Part shown: positions 1 to 9,092 of the stretch, piece after piece | Layout of the letters: every line of letters begins with the position of its first letter | Numbering within the stretch: the stretch's first letter is position 1 | DNA from: a bacterium | GTDB lineage: Bacteria > Babelota > Babeliae > Babelales > JABJEI01 | Assembly (NCBI GenBank): GCA_018663245.1 | Contig: JABJEI010000003.1 | Coordinates: 1 to 64,000 of the forward strand | Length of the DNA: 64,000 nt | Direction: 5' to 3' | Notes under the pieces: generated by a model | Seen by the model: the letters and a program-made list of their open reading frames with translations, nothing else | Told to the model about the DNA's origin: nothing | The model's database searches: none | Program-made: the position numbers and the translations under genes

Positions 1-651
1 CAGGGTTGCTGCAACATCGATAAGACTATTGCTTGTGGCGATGGGTCATTCAACATCGAGTGTTCAACAAATGCTGGTCTGCGCATGCAAATGCATGTAG
101 ACCAATCTGGAACTATAAGAACATGCACTCCGCTGGAAAGTACAGCAACTTGCTGGGCAACCCCCGAGGAAGTAAGTCTGCTTCGTTCTGGTTTGAAACA
201 TAATCGCGGTGATCATAAATTTACATTGAGAGAGAAACAAGTAGATAGGTCCTTGTTTAAGCGTGCGCCCGAGGCCCTTAAAAAACGTTTTGAGCTTGAT
301 GATAGTCTCGGCGGTGTTGGTGAAACGGCTAAATGCAATAGCTGGCAGAGCTGGCATGAGGCAAGCTGTGAAATAATACCAGGTAAACAATCGAGTGATA
401 AAATTATCGTTCAATGTAACAGATATCGAGCTCAGTTTGTCAGAGAGTGTATTCAGAAAAGGGTGCGTAGGACACATTCGCCAACAGGTATCGCAGGTAA
501 GTATGAAGGCATAGAAATATCATGGATTGATGTAGAACATGTCTTTGATCAAAAATGTGATGGGGCTAAAAATATAGTGGGCGGACATTGGGACCGTAAT
601 GGATATCTTAAAAAGGCCGGTGTACTTGAGGTGAAGACTTTAAATACGTAA
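1..651 (+). CDS. C-terminal part of a putative secreted polymorphic toxin; open at the window edge, with an EHVF...GGHWD motif reminiscent of EndoU nucleases
   Basis: Frame 1 is open from base 1 (QGCCNIDKTIACGDGSFNIECSTNAGLR...) upstream of the listed ATG at 85. The C-terminus is VEHVFDQKCDGAKNIVGGHWDRNG. Two small paralogous coupled ORFs follow. Confidence 0.5.
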   Translation, partial: QGCCNIDKTIACGDGSFNIECSTNAGLRMQMHVDQSGTIRTCTPLESTATCWATPEEVSLLRSGLKHNRGDHKFTLREKQVDRSLFKRAPEALKKRFELDDSLGGVGETAKCNSWQSWHEASCEIIPGKQSSDKIIVQCNRYRAQFVRECIQKRVRRTHSPTGIAGKYEGIEISWIDVEHVFDQKCDGAKNIVGGHWDRNGYLKKAGVLEVKTLNT

Positions 652-1088
652 TGCTTGCACGTTCAAGTGACAAGGGCATTGGCTTTCTGTGGTGCTATTT
701 GCTCGAACATTTGGGAGGTTCGCTCCAGAGTGATAAAAGACAGTTTTATATTATTACTGATGACTCGTTTGTGTATATCGGCTTTAAGAAAAATGGCTTG
801 AAACCAGACTATAAAGTATTTTCTGATGATGATCAAGAGTTGCTTCTTTTTAAAGATGACCCACACTATCATCCATTCAAAACGACTAAGCAGGGCTTTG
901 ATAGCCTTGTATGGCAGTCAAATTCGATGTTTGAGGAATCTCCAATTGACGGATTTTGTATTTATGAAACGGCTCAAGATGTTTGGTCAGTAAGCGAACT
1001 TACTGACTATGGTTTTACCTTGTACCGATCGATTGCTGAGCCAAGAACAGGTTTTTTACCTTCAAGCCTTAAGTCAGGGTTGCTATGA
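651..1088 (+). CDS. hypothetical protein, candidate immunity protein (paralog of the next ORF)
   Basis: ATG overlaps the upstream TAA. Shares LARS.D.G.G.LW....E, VYIG..K.GL, LFKDD..Y.PF.TTKQ.F and AQDVW.V..LT with the 1085-1645 product. Confidence 0.6.
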   Translation: MLARSSDKGIGFLWCYLLEHLGGSLQSDKRQFYIITDDSFVYIGFKKNGLKPDYKVFSDDDQELLLFKDDPHYHPFKTTKQGFDSLVWQSNSMFEESPIDGFCIYETAQDVWSVSELTDYGFTLYRSIAEPRTGFLPSSLKSGLL

Positions 1089-1645
1089 TCAGTATTTCTG
1101 CCAAAGTCGAAAGAAATTCATCGATGAGATTGCTGTGTATTGAGAAGTACGATTATGACAAAATTTCGCATTACTGTTCCCTTGCTCGTTCAAAAGACAG
1201 GGGTGTCGGCTATTTGTGGGCATTTTTGTTCGAAATAATCGAGACTAGAAAATTAGATGAATTTTTTAAGATGATAAACACTTTTGAGCCAGAGGGCTTC
1301 TTTGGCTTGTTTTATATTTTTACGATCGATTCTAATGTTTACATTGGCTGCAGTAAGGATGGTTTAGGGGTAGAAGATCGGCCACTTTTTAAAGATGATC
1401 AAAATTACTATCCGTTTAGAACAACTAAACAGGCTTTTTGCGATTTGACATGTCGATGGTTAGAGCTGTATAAAAAAGCATCACCGGGAATCGCGATTGA
1501 AGAAGTTGCTCAAGATGTCTGGCAGGTTAACGCTTTAACAGAAGAAGCGGTGAATCGTTATCAAAAAATAAATAGATATCGAAATGGTGCAATCATAGCT
1601 GATGATTGGAAGAGTAAGATTAAATATGATGGCCGCCTGGTATAA
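1085..1645 (+). CDS. hypothetical protein, candidate immunity protein (paralog of the previous ORF)
   Basis: ATGA start/stop overlap with the upstream ORF; clear shared motifs with it. Confidence 0.6.
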   Translation: MISISAKVERNSSMRLLCIEKYDYDKISHYCSLARSKDRGVGYLWAFLFEIIETRKLDEFFKMINTFEPEGFFGLFYIFTIDSNVYIGCSKDGLGVEDRPLFKDDQNYYPFRTTKQAFCDLTCRWLELYKKASPGIAIEEVAQDVWQVNALTEEAVNRYQKINRYRNGAIIADDWKSKIKYDGRLV

Positions 1646-1754
1646 TAACTGAACTGCAAATCAGGATGTTGGTTAAAATCAGCCTAACTAATTGTAGAGT
1701 CAGTTTATCAACAACTTATTTGAAGCTGATAAAAGTTTCCTCCCTTAAATAAGG

Positions 1755-1789
1755 AGGGGCTTTGCCGCGTTATAACGGGTAAAGCCCCT
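1755..1789. terminator. hairpin between convergent genes
   Basis: AGGGGCTTT...AAAGCCCCT inverted repeat between convergent ORFs. Confidence 0.6.
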
Positions 1790-1805
1790 AATAAAAGACT
1801 TTATA

Positions 1806-3434
1806 CTATCCGGCGATTTGGCTACTTATGTAATACAGTTGGCTGTTTAGAGTTGGTAGCTGCTTCTTCATCTCAGCATTTATGATAGCATGGTAACCAG
1901 CTTCAGGATCAACAACTTTGTTTGTGAAGTAGGTCACGTTATAGCGGCTAATCATCTGAGAGTTATTAAACGATTTTGCGTACAATTTTTGCAGAACTTC
2001 TGATTTGTTCACCATTGACGCTTTTCGGTATGAGCGTATCTGAGCGCTGTATGAGCTAGAAGTAATAACATAGCCGACTTCTTTTGTGTTGTATTTGTTT
2101 TCGAGCATAATGTTGTACATCAACTCAACACTCTGAACTGCTTTTTTAAGGTCTATTCCAAAGTAATTTTGTTTGGGGCTAGGATTCTTTGGTGCTGGAT
2201 ACCAGAGCTTGCGGGTTATTGGAGAAACAAAGTGTTTTTTTGCCATTGCTCGGCCGGCAGATTGAAGTTTTTTCAATAACCATAGTTTGCGCCCAAGAAG
2301 TCCTGATCCGTTGATCATGGCCTGTTTTGATGAATGTTTAGATGCTTTAATTGCAAGATCAAGCGTTGGGTCATCAGCACTGCTAAGGTCGTAAATCGAA
2401 AGAGCGAGCTTGAGGCTGGCTTGTATGATGTTATCCATCTCTTGGCCGGCAGCTTTAATTTTGGCAATGCTAGCGGCTTTTTGTTTGTCAGGGATGTCTG
2501 CGATTTTTTGGCCAATATCATCAAATACTTTATCGATCTTTTTGCTGTAAGCGTCCCGATTGAATGATTGCTGGTAAAACTCCTTCCAACCAAACCCGAA
2601 GTATTGTTTGAGGATTGGGTCTACTTCTTGGCCAATATTGTCATACTGCTTATTTTTATTGCTGATTACATTTTGGTATGAGCTGTAGTATTCGTCTACA
2701 GCATTGGCGTATATTTTTTTGAGATAATTAACTTTGTAAGGGATTGTGGGATTCTTTTCGCTATAATCATGGAACTTTTTTTGCGAGTCGTTATATTCAG
2801 ATTCTGTTATTTGTCTATAATTGTCACTCGACCATGGGACGTTTTTTGTTGGGATGATGTCTATTATAAGTCTGTTAAAATCAGCCATTTTTTGTATTTT
2901 GTTAGACCATTTGATAAAAACTAGTGAATCATCGTCGTTTAGGTTGTATGAGACGCTTTCTACTAAATTTGCAGCTTGTTGTAGAATTGCTTGTTTGCGC
3001 AGGATCATGTTGCCATTGGCTGTTGGGTTCCAGTCTGACTTGTCGTAGGCCCAGTCATTTATAGTAGATTCAAGAAGTTTATTACAGCCATCAAGTCCGA
3101 TAGGTTGTCTTGGTCTGCAGGCGTTTGATAAATTGTATTCTTTTATTCCTACGTTTATCAATTGTTGTGCGGTGTTAACGGCGCTGTTTATGTTTTGAGT
3201 ATCGTTTGGACCACTTACAGCGTCATTTTCTTTGTTTATAATTTTGTCTATTTGGTTGCTTGCTTGCGCGTACGTCGGTGATTGGTCTGCATTGTTTACG
3301 TAGTATTCGTCTGGAGAAAATTTAAATTGTGTTTTGAATTCAGATTCACTGAAGGTAAATTTTTTGGGTAGTTTGTAGGCACTTACTGCACCAGTAAATG
3401 TAACAATCAATGCAAGACTAAGTAATCGCTTCAT
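1806..3434 (-). CDS. hypothetical secreted protein, 542 aa
   Basis: Long ORF with N-terminal signal peptide MKRLLSLALIVTFTGAVSA. Confidence 0.75.
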   Translation of the reverse strand: MKRLLSLALIVTFTGAVSAYKLPKKFTFSESEFKTQFKFSPDEYYVNNADQSPTYAQASNQIDKIINKENDAVSGPNDTQNINSAVNTAQQLINVGIKEYNLSNACRPRQPIGLDGCNKLLESTINDWAYDKSDWNPTANGNMILRKQAILQQAANLVESVSYNLNDDDSLVFIKWSNKIQKMADFNRLIIDIIPTKNVPWSSDNYRQITESEYNDSQKKFHDYSEKNPTIPYKVNYLKKIYANAVDEYYSSYQNVISNKNKQYDNIGQEVDPILKQYFGFGWKEFYQQSFNRDAYSKKIDKVFDDIGQKIADIPDKQKAASIAKIKAAGQEMDNIIQASLKLALSIYDLSSADDPTLDLAIKASKHSSKQAMINGSGLLGRKLWLLKKLQSAGRAMAKKHFVSPITRKLWYPAPKNPSPKQNYFGIDLKKAVQSVELMYNIMLENKYNTKEVGYVITSSSYSAQIRSYRKASMVNKSEVLQKLYAKSFNNSQMISRYNVTYFTNKVVDPEAGYHAIINAEMKKQLPTLNSQLYYISSQIAG

Positions 3435-3523
3435 GTTGCTCCTTTTTTACAGTAAAAAGCTTTAAAACAGTATCTCATCTTTAACAGAAGAGAGAGCACA
3501 AGAGCAAGGAGTTGTTTTGTCTG

Positions 3524-4411
3524 TTATCCGTTTACTAGTTCTTGGACAAAGGCTTGCGCGTCAAATTGCCGCAAATCTTCGACAGTTTCTCCGAATGAAA
3601 TAGCCTGAACTGAAATTTTTAGAGTATGGGCGATAGCGAATGCTATGCCACCCTTACCGGTGCCGTCCATCTTGGTTAACACAATGCCATCAAGCTGTGT
3701 GCTTTCTTGGAACAGGCGGGCTTGTTCTAGTGAATTTTGGCCTAGCATTGCATCGACTGTGAGTAGGGTGCAGATAAGCTCATTTGGGAAGTGGCGTTCG
3801 ATAACTTTATTTATTTTCTCAAGCTCTTTCATGAGGTTGACACGAGTTTGTAAGCGTCCGGCTGTGTCGACTATAACAGCATCAATGTTGTTTTCTTTAG
3901 CTTCTTTGCATCCTTGAAAAACAACCGATGCTGGGTCTTGTCCGTCTATACCCCGAACAACGGGTACATTGAGTCGGGTTCCCCAGACTTCTAGTTGGTC
4001 TTGTGCTGCAGCGCGGAAGGTGTCAGCTGCAACTAGCATTACCGATTTGCCTTCTTTTTGCAGACGATGGGCGAGCTTAGCCGCTAGTGTTGTCTTGCCG
4101 CTACCGTTAACGCCTACCAGGAGGAATACACGGCATTCAGAAATTGATTTATCGGGTGGGAATAGGCTTTTGAGCTCTGTACACAGCGCCTGTTTTAGGT
4201 CGCTGCCTTGTGTGATGTTGCCATCTTCCCAAGATTTTTTAAGTCGATCCATTAAAAGACGAGTCGTACTCATGCCAGTGTCAGCTTCGATGAGTATGCG
4301 TTCAAGCTTGTCTAGCGTTGTTTGGTCAACTGAACCCTTAAACAGAGCGCTAAGCTTGCTTGTAATCGCGGTGTATAGTTTGGAAAGTTTATCTTTAATA
4401 AATCCGAACAT
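3524..4411 (-). CDS. ftsY: signal recognition particle receptor FtsY
   Basis: NG-domain GTPase motifs: GVNGSGKTTLAAKLA, DTFRAAAQDQLEVWG, DTAGRLQT, TKMDGTGKGG. Confidence 0.95.
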   Translation of the reverse strand: MFGFIKDKLSKLYTAITSKLSALFKGSVDQTTLDKLERILIEADTGMSTTRLLMDRLKKSWEDGNITQGSDLKQALCTELKSLFPPDKSISECRVFLLVGVNGSGKTTLAAKLAHRLQKEGKSVMLVAADTFRAAAQDQLEVWGTRLNVPVVRGIDGQDPASVVFQGCKEAKENNIDAVIVDTAGRLQTRVNLMKELEKINKVIERHFPNELICTLLTVDAMLGQNSLEQARLFQESTQLDGIVLTKMDGTGKGGIAFAIAHTLKISVQAISFGETVEDLRQFDAQAFVQELVNG

Positions 4412-4464
4412 CTTTTTGGTTTCCCTTGTTGACTAGTTTTTGCTTACGGTTCATATCAATCAGG

Positions 4465-5088
4465 CTAACGAGCCTGTGTCTGCTTGACAAGGCTCAAGGC
4501 TCTCTCAATTAGGGTGCGTAGATGCCTGTAGTCGGTTCCGGCGCTTTGTGCATAGGCTTTAAAAAATGATTGAAGCCTGTCAGTGCTCCACGATGCTAGT
4601 GTGCATTGTTCGCGAATTAGACCTAGCAGGAGCTCATCAACGGTTGCCAGGCCTGTGGCATTGCTTATGAGTGAGGGTAGGTAGTTGTCTTTGTCTAAAA
4701 AGCGTGATTTTTGTTCTTGATCAGGATTTAGGACAAAGGTGTGAATTTTGGGTGGTTGTGGTGGAAGGTGATAAAAAAACTTACCATTTTCTTCGTAGCC
4801 TAGAGGTAGGCAGGAGCAGATTGTTTGCAAAAACTCAAAAATTTGTGGTTGCTCCTGGTGCAGTTGTTCGTCTGTTTTTTGGTAAGCGATTGGTTGTCGC
4901 ATTGGGTCATCTGACCCTGTTTGCACGGCATAAACTATAGCGTACAGTGTACGATTGTTGCTTGTAGTACTGACCAGTGAGCCCATTGATGGGGCTTGGT
5001 CCCATTTCCAGCATTGTGCCTTCCAGTTGCTGAGTGAGCTTGCTACAATTTCAGCAAAAGCGTTGTTGTCCGCTGGTACGCTTTTCAT
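4465..5088 (-). CDS. conserved hypothetical protein, possibly HAS-barrel-like
   Basis: 207 aa ORF overlapping the rnhB 3' end. AIVYAVQTGSDDPMRQPIAY and YHLPPQPPKIHTFV resemble HAS-barrel hypothetical proteins from memory. Confidence 0.5.
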   Translation of the reverse strand: MKSVPADNNAFAEIVASSLSNWKAQCWKWDQAPSMGSLVSTTSNNRTLYAIVYAVQTGSDDPMRQPIAYQKTDEQLHQEQPQIFEFLQTICSCLPLGYEENGKFFYHLPPQPPKIHTFVLNPDQEQKSRFLDKDNYLPSLISNATGLATVDELLLGLIREQCTLASWSTDRLQSFFKAYAQSAGTDYRHLRTLIERALSLVKQTQAR

Positions 5089-5743
5089 TGATTCCTTTCA
5101 AAAAAGTTTTTCTGTGAATAATGCTGGGACCCTGTTGACTGAGTCCAAGACGATGTTTTTGTGTGCCGTATCCTTTGTTTGAACTCATATCAAAACCGGT
5201 GATGGTTGTGTCTAGGCGACTCATAAGTTGGTCTCGAACAACTTTTGCAACAATTGATGCGGCTGCAATTGAGCTGGAGAACGTTTCACCTTTGCAAAAA
5301 GCGATCACTGGAGCTTGGGTTGAACGGGTTACAAGTGGCATTGCGTCAACTAAAATCAGGTCTGGGTGGCGCGCGGCGTTTACAAGCAAATGGCTGACAG
5401 CTTTTCGCATTGCTCGCATTGTTGCTTGGTAGATATTATACCTGTCGACCATGACATGATTTTGGACTCCAATTCCATACCAACAGTGCTCCATAATCCA
5501 ATTATATGCCTCGAGCCTTTTTTTAGCAGAAATTTCCTTAGAATCACGAATAATTGATGGTATTGACTTTTCTGTTAGAATGATTGCACATGCTACAACA
5601 GGGCCTGCAAGGCACCCTCGGCCAACCTCGTCTATGCCGCATACAAAGCCATTATCGGACCATATTTTTTGCTCGAAAAAGTCCTTATATTCGGGGCATT
5701 TTTGAATATGCACATTAGCGCCTTGGTGTTTTCCATTTGACAT
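5051..5743 (-). CDS. rnhB: ribonuclease HII
   Basis: CGIDEVGRGCLAGPVVACAIIL and DSKEISAKKR motifs. Confidence 0.93.
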   Translation of the reverse strand: MSNGKHQGANVHIQKCPEYKDFFEQKIWSDNGFVCGIDEVGRGCLAGPVVACAIILTEKSIPSIIRDSKEISAKKRLEAYNWIMEHCWYGIGVQNHVMVDRYNIYQATMRAMRKAVSHLLVNAARHPDLILVDAMPLVTRSTQAPVIAFCKGETFSSSIAAASIVAKVVRDQLMSRLDTTITGFDMSSNKGYGTQKHRLGLSQQGPSIIHRKTFLKGINEKRTSGQQRFC

Positions 5744-5859
5744 GGTAAATATAACCTGTACAATTAGAATATAAGTAAAAATAATGAAACACGGTGTTTT
5801 TTATACTGTATAACCTTTTAAATTCCCAGGCAATACGTGGGATCAGAAGGAGTCAATCT

Positions 5860-6540
5860 ATGTCAATTTCTTCAACAGCACTACGTGTCAAAGAATTGCT
5901 ACGTGAAAAAGGCTGGACTACGAAGGTTTTAGCGGAAAAAACGGGTATGTCGGAAAGTTATCTGACCCACATTAAAAATGGTACTCGCCGTTGGAATGAA
6001 GATTCCCTAAAAAAATTAGCTGATGCTTTTGAAATAGATCCAATTGCACTTTTTGCACAGCATCGTAAACGTACTGACAACATCAAAGCTGAAGTTGCAG
6101 TACCAGAACATGCTGGTGATGTTCAATTAAGTGTTCAGGTTGTTCCGGTAACGGGTGAGATTCCATCGAATCCATCACCGTACAATAACCAGCTCGCGCA
6201 AATTACATCTGGTTTTAAAGATGTATTTGTTCCAGCATTAAATAGCTCAGATCAAAATATGTTCGCACTTTCATTGCAGAACAATCAGTTGGCTCCCGTT
6301 TTTGTTAAGGGTGACTTACTGATTATTTCTCCAGAAGTATGGACACATTCAGGTGATATCGCGGCCGTTGAATATGGTAACGAGACGCCAGTTAAAGCAA
6401 TCATGCAGGTAACCTACACAGACGATTTCATTGTTCTTGAGTCGGTTAACCACAAGCAATCGCCAATCGCACTGGTTCGCAGTAAGGATCACTTCCGTAT
6501 AATCGGTCGTATTGTTCAGCGTCAGCAACGATTCGCATAA
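5860..6540 (+). CDS. XRE-family HTH regulator with an S24/LexA-like C-terminal domain
   Basis: HTH: LREKGWTTKVLAEKTGMSESYLTHIKNGTRRWNEDSLKKLADAF. C-terminal S24-like fold pattern. Start moved from 5794 to ATG 5860, which is preceded by AGAAGGAG. Confidence 0.8.
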   Translation: MSISSTALRVKELLREKGWTTKVLAEKTGMSESYLTHIKNGTRRWNEDSLKKLADAFEIDPIALFAQHRKRTDNIKAEVAVPEHAGDVQLSVQVVPVTGEIPSNPSPYNNQLAQITSGFKDVFVPALNSSDQNMFALSLQNNQLAPVFVKGDLLIISPEVWTHSGDIAAVEYGNETPVKAIMQVTYTDDFIVLESVNHKQSPIALVRSKDHFRIIGRIVQRQQRFA

Positions 6541-6562
6541 GCTTTTTCTATTAAAGAAAATC

Positions 6563-6601
6563 AAAAAGAGCAGTTTGTCTAAGACAGGCTGCTCTTTTTT
6601 G
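6563..6601 (+). terminator. rho-independent terminator
   Basis: AAAGAGCAGTTTGTCTAAGACAGGCTGCTCTTTTTT hairpin plus T run. Confidence 0.8.
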
Positions 6602-6734
6602 TGTCTTAACAGAAAGTGCAAGCCCCTTTTGTTTTTCTTCTAGCGTGGTAAAATAGATAATGATTAAACAAGGTCCGTTGGGGACTTTGTAGTGTTTTTA
6701 ACACTTCCGTTTATCGTATTGTTAGGAGAGCCGA

Positions 6735-7484
6735 ATGGTTCGTTATGAGACACTCTTTCTGAGTGTTCCTGAAATTACTACTGCAGAACAAGAAAAATTA
6801 GAGCGTGATTTCGCCGCGTTGATCGAGACGAAGCAAGGCAAAGTTAAGTCTTTTGACCGTTGGGGTAAGTATCTTTTAGCTTATCCTGTACGCAAAAATG
6901 ATTACGGTGTTTATTACCTCGCTCGTTTTGATATTGACTCTGAGTATGAAGGCAACATTCACACAGACATCACTACATATTTTAAGCTTCGTTATTCAGA
7001 ATTGGTTATGCGTCTGATGACTAGCAGCCTTGATGAAGATGCTCCTAGTGAATACAAACGACCACAATCACTTGATGAAAGTATTGAGGGCGGTGGTGTT
7101 GATAAGTTTATTAAAGACAACAAAATGGATGATATTTTAAAATCATCACAACAGTCTGCTGCATCTGAAACATCCGATGTTTCAGCAAAATCAGAAGCTG
7201 TTGAGCAGGATTCATCCGATCAAACAGTAGAACAATCTGAAGAATCTGCTACAAAAGAAACTGAAGCGGTAGTTGTTGAAGAACAGCCAGCTGTAGAAGT
7301 TGAAAAAGTTGTAGAAGAAGTCGTAGCGGTTAAAGAAGTAGCTGCTAAGAAGGAGAAAGTTGTTTCTCCGGTTAAGCCGTCTAAAAAACAAGAAGTTTCT
7401 GATTCTAAAAAAGAAGAGACTCCTGTTGCTGACGCTGTCGACAAAACTGATGAAGATACTACACAAGATCAGGAGAAGGCATAA
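6735..7484 (+). CDS. rpsF: 30S ribosomal protein S6 with a long low-complexity C-terminal extension
   Basis: N-terminal S6 pattern [15 protein letters not shown]...[24 protein letters not shown], directly followed by rpsR. About 130 aa E/V/K/S-rich tail. Confidence 0.92.
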   Translation: MVRYETLFLSVPEITTAEQEKLERDFAALIETKQGKVKSFDRWGKYLLAYPVRKNDYGVYYLARFDIDSEYEGNIHTDITTYFKLRYSELVMRLMTSSLDEDAPSEYKRPQSLDESIEGGGVDKFIKDNKMDDILKSSQQSAASETSDVSAKSEAVEQDSSDQTVEQSEESATKETEAVVVEEQPAVEVEKVVEEVVAVKEVAAKKEKVVSPVKPSKKQEVSDSKKEETPVADAVDKTDEDTTQDQEKA

Positions 7485-7771
7485 TGTCACGTAAAATGAA
7501 GCTGCGCATTGGTGCGCGTCTACTGAAGAAAAAAGTTCGTCGTAGTGGTTACTCCGCTCGCAAGCGTTGCCGTTTCACCAGTGATCCTGAATTGGCAAAA
7601 ACTATCGATTACAAAAATGCTGATCTTCTAAAAATGTTCTTAACAGAACGTGGTAAGATTTTGCCGGCTCGTATTTCGGGTACTAAAGCAAAATATCAGC
7701 GTCTTTTGACCAAGCAAATTAAAAAATCTCGCATCATGGCACTTCTTCCATTCTGCGCTCCACGAGAGTAA
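7484..7771 (+). CDS. rpsR: 30S ribosomal protein S18
   Basis: [50 protein letters not shown]. Confidence 0.95.
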   Translation: MSRKMKLRIGARLLKKKVRRSGYSARKRCRFTSDPELAKTIDYKNADLLKMFLTERGKILPARISGTKAKYQRLLTKQIKKSRIMALLPFCAPRE

Positions 7772-7803
7772 GCGATTGTTACAAGCATCTTGCTTAGATT
7801 TTA

Positions 7804-7836
7804 AAACCGCTCCCATTATTTGGGGGCGGTTTTTTC
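7804..7836 (+). terminator. rho-independent terminator after rpsR
   Basis: AACCGCTCCCATTATTTGGGGGCGGTTTTTT. Confidence 0.85.
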
Positions 7837-7940
7837 TTTAATTATAGACTTATTGATTGTTAGCGCTTATTGAATTTCATCCGGGTGTGTCGCATGTTTG
7901 ATAAATTATATGCTAGGCTAGCATTGTGTAATGTGCACCA

Positions 7941-7972
7941 TTATTTATCAGGTTCGTTATTTATCAGGTTTG
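7941..7972 (+). repeat. two-copy 16-bp tandem repeat
   Basis: TTATTTATCAGGTTCG followed directly by TTATTTATCAGGTTTG. Confidence 0.85.
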
Positions 7973-8037
7973 TTTGCTCTGTGAGCAGTACTGAGCTGAT
8001 ATATGCTATCAAACAGGATAATCAGTTAGGGACTTAA

Positions 8038-8592
8038 ATGTTTAGAGGAGCCGCGAAAACGTGGGCCTTGTTGGGTTTGATTGCTGGTATGATTATCTCT
8101 GGCGTAGTTGTTTGGCGCATTCATAATCCATCTGAGCGTATTCTGGATTATCAGGAAAAGCGTGATGAGAGAATAATAGCTGATCTTTTTTCTAATAATA
8201 TTTACTGGTTGTTTGAGACATTGAGCTTTAGGTCTGTTGAATCGTATTTGCGATCAGAAGACTACAAATCTAGGCGACCATCATACCGCATGAAGGTGTA
8301 TTTGATTGGGAACAACCCGGTTGGGTTCATATCGTATTACAAAGATCGTTCTGGCGTTGGGCAAATACGCTTTTTGGTTACCGACTCAAATGTCAGGGGT
8401 AGGGGAATAGGGAAAAAATTGGTACAATATGCATTCGATGATTTAGTGCGTAACGGATGTAGTGTTGTAACGTTGGTTACTCGCACGAATAATGTTGGTG
8501 CTAGTCGGTTGTATAAGCGGTCAGGTTTTTTTGTTATGAAGCAAGAGGACGGATTTGTATCGTTTGCCAAAAGAGCAGTCTGTGTGCAATAA
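8038..8592 (+). CDS. GNAT-family N-acetyltransferase with an N-terminal TM segment
   Basis: VRGRGIGKKLVQYAFDDLV...VTRTNNVGASRLYKRSGF GNAT motifs; hydrophobic N-terminus. Confidence 0.8.
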   Translation: MFRGAAKTWALLGLIAGMIISGVVVWRIHNPSERILDYQEKRDERIIADLFSNNIYWLFETLSFRSVESYLRSEDYKSRRPSYRMKVYLIGNNPVGFISYYKDRSGVGQIRFLVTDSNVRGRGIGKKLVQYAFDDLVRNGCSVVTLVTRTNNVGASRLYKRSGFFVMKQEDGFVSFAKRAVCVQ

Positions 8593-8633
8593 TGCCGGCA
8601 GATTGCCTTATTATTTAAGAAAAGGAATTTTGG

Positions 8634-9092
8634 ATGAAAATTACAAGTTTATGTTTGTTGGTCGTTGCCTCTGGAACTTTAGTTGCTCAGCAGATTGGTA
8701 ACGTTGAAATGTATGGTCCTGCGACCGTATCAAGAAGCTATCTGCGACCAAGTCCGGTTGTTGACACGTCTGACTTTGAGTCCGAAGTTGGCTTTGATGA
8801 CGAATTTGATTTTGATGCTCAGTTAGAATCGCTTGAGGATATTGCTATCAGCAGTGGTGAGTTGGCTGATTATAGTTTATTGCTTTATGCACGTTCTGTG
8901 GCGCCACGCTTTACACAATTTGTTCTATCTATTGGCTCCAAGGTATTTGTTGTATATCAAGATGCAAAAGATTCATTGAGAAGTTGGTTTGCTCGTCGTA
9001 ATGTAAACATAAAACATGTGTTGATCGGATTAAAGTTGCGATCAGCTCGTTCATCTGAATCTTCTGATAAGGTGGCTGATGGCTCGGCATAA
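8634..9092 (+). CDS. hypothetical secreted protein
   Basis: Signal-peptide-like N-terminus MKITSLCLLVVASGTLVAQ; overlaps the rsmE start by 14 nt. Confidence 0.6.
   Translation: MKITSLCLLVVASGTLVAQQIGNVEMYGPATVSRSYLRPSPVVDTSDFESEVGFDDEFDFDAQLESLEDIAISSGELADYSLLLYARSVAPRFTQFVLSIGSKVFVVYQDAKDSLRSWFARRNVNIKHVLIGLKLRSARSSESSDKVADGSA

Noticed and set aside
64-477. 137-aa minus-strand ORF
   Set aside because: Antisense to the open toxin-like frame; lacks family motifs or a plausible RBS context.
1072-1090. CAGGGTTGCT occurs both at position 1 and around 1075
   Set aside because: Only about 10 nt shared, with no extension; consistent with chance.
2334-2567. Plus-strand ORFs inside the 1806-3434 gene, and similar antisense ORFs throughout (e.g. 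3969-4436, 16523-16864, 18539-18931, 57027-57506)
   Set aside because: Shadow ORFs on the opposite strand of well-supported genes.
7212-7490. Antisense Phe/Ser-rich ORFs opposite the rpsF tail
   Set aside because: Composition is an artefact of the E/K/V-rich low-complexity sequence on the coding strand.
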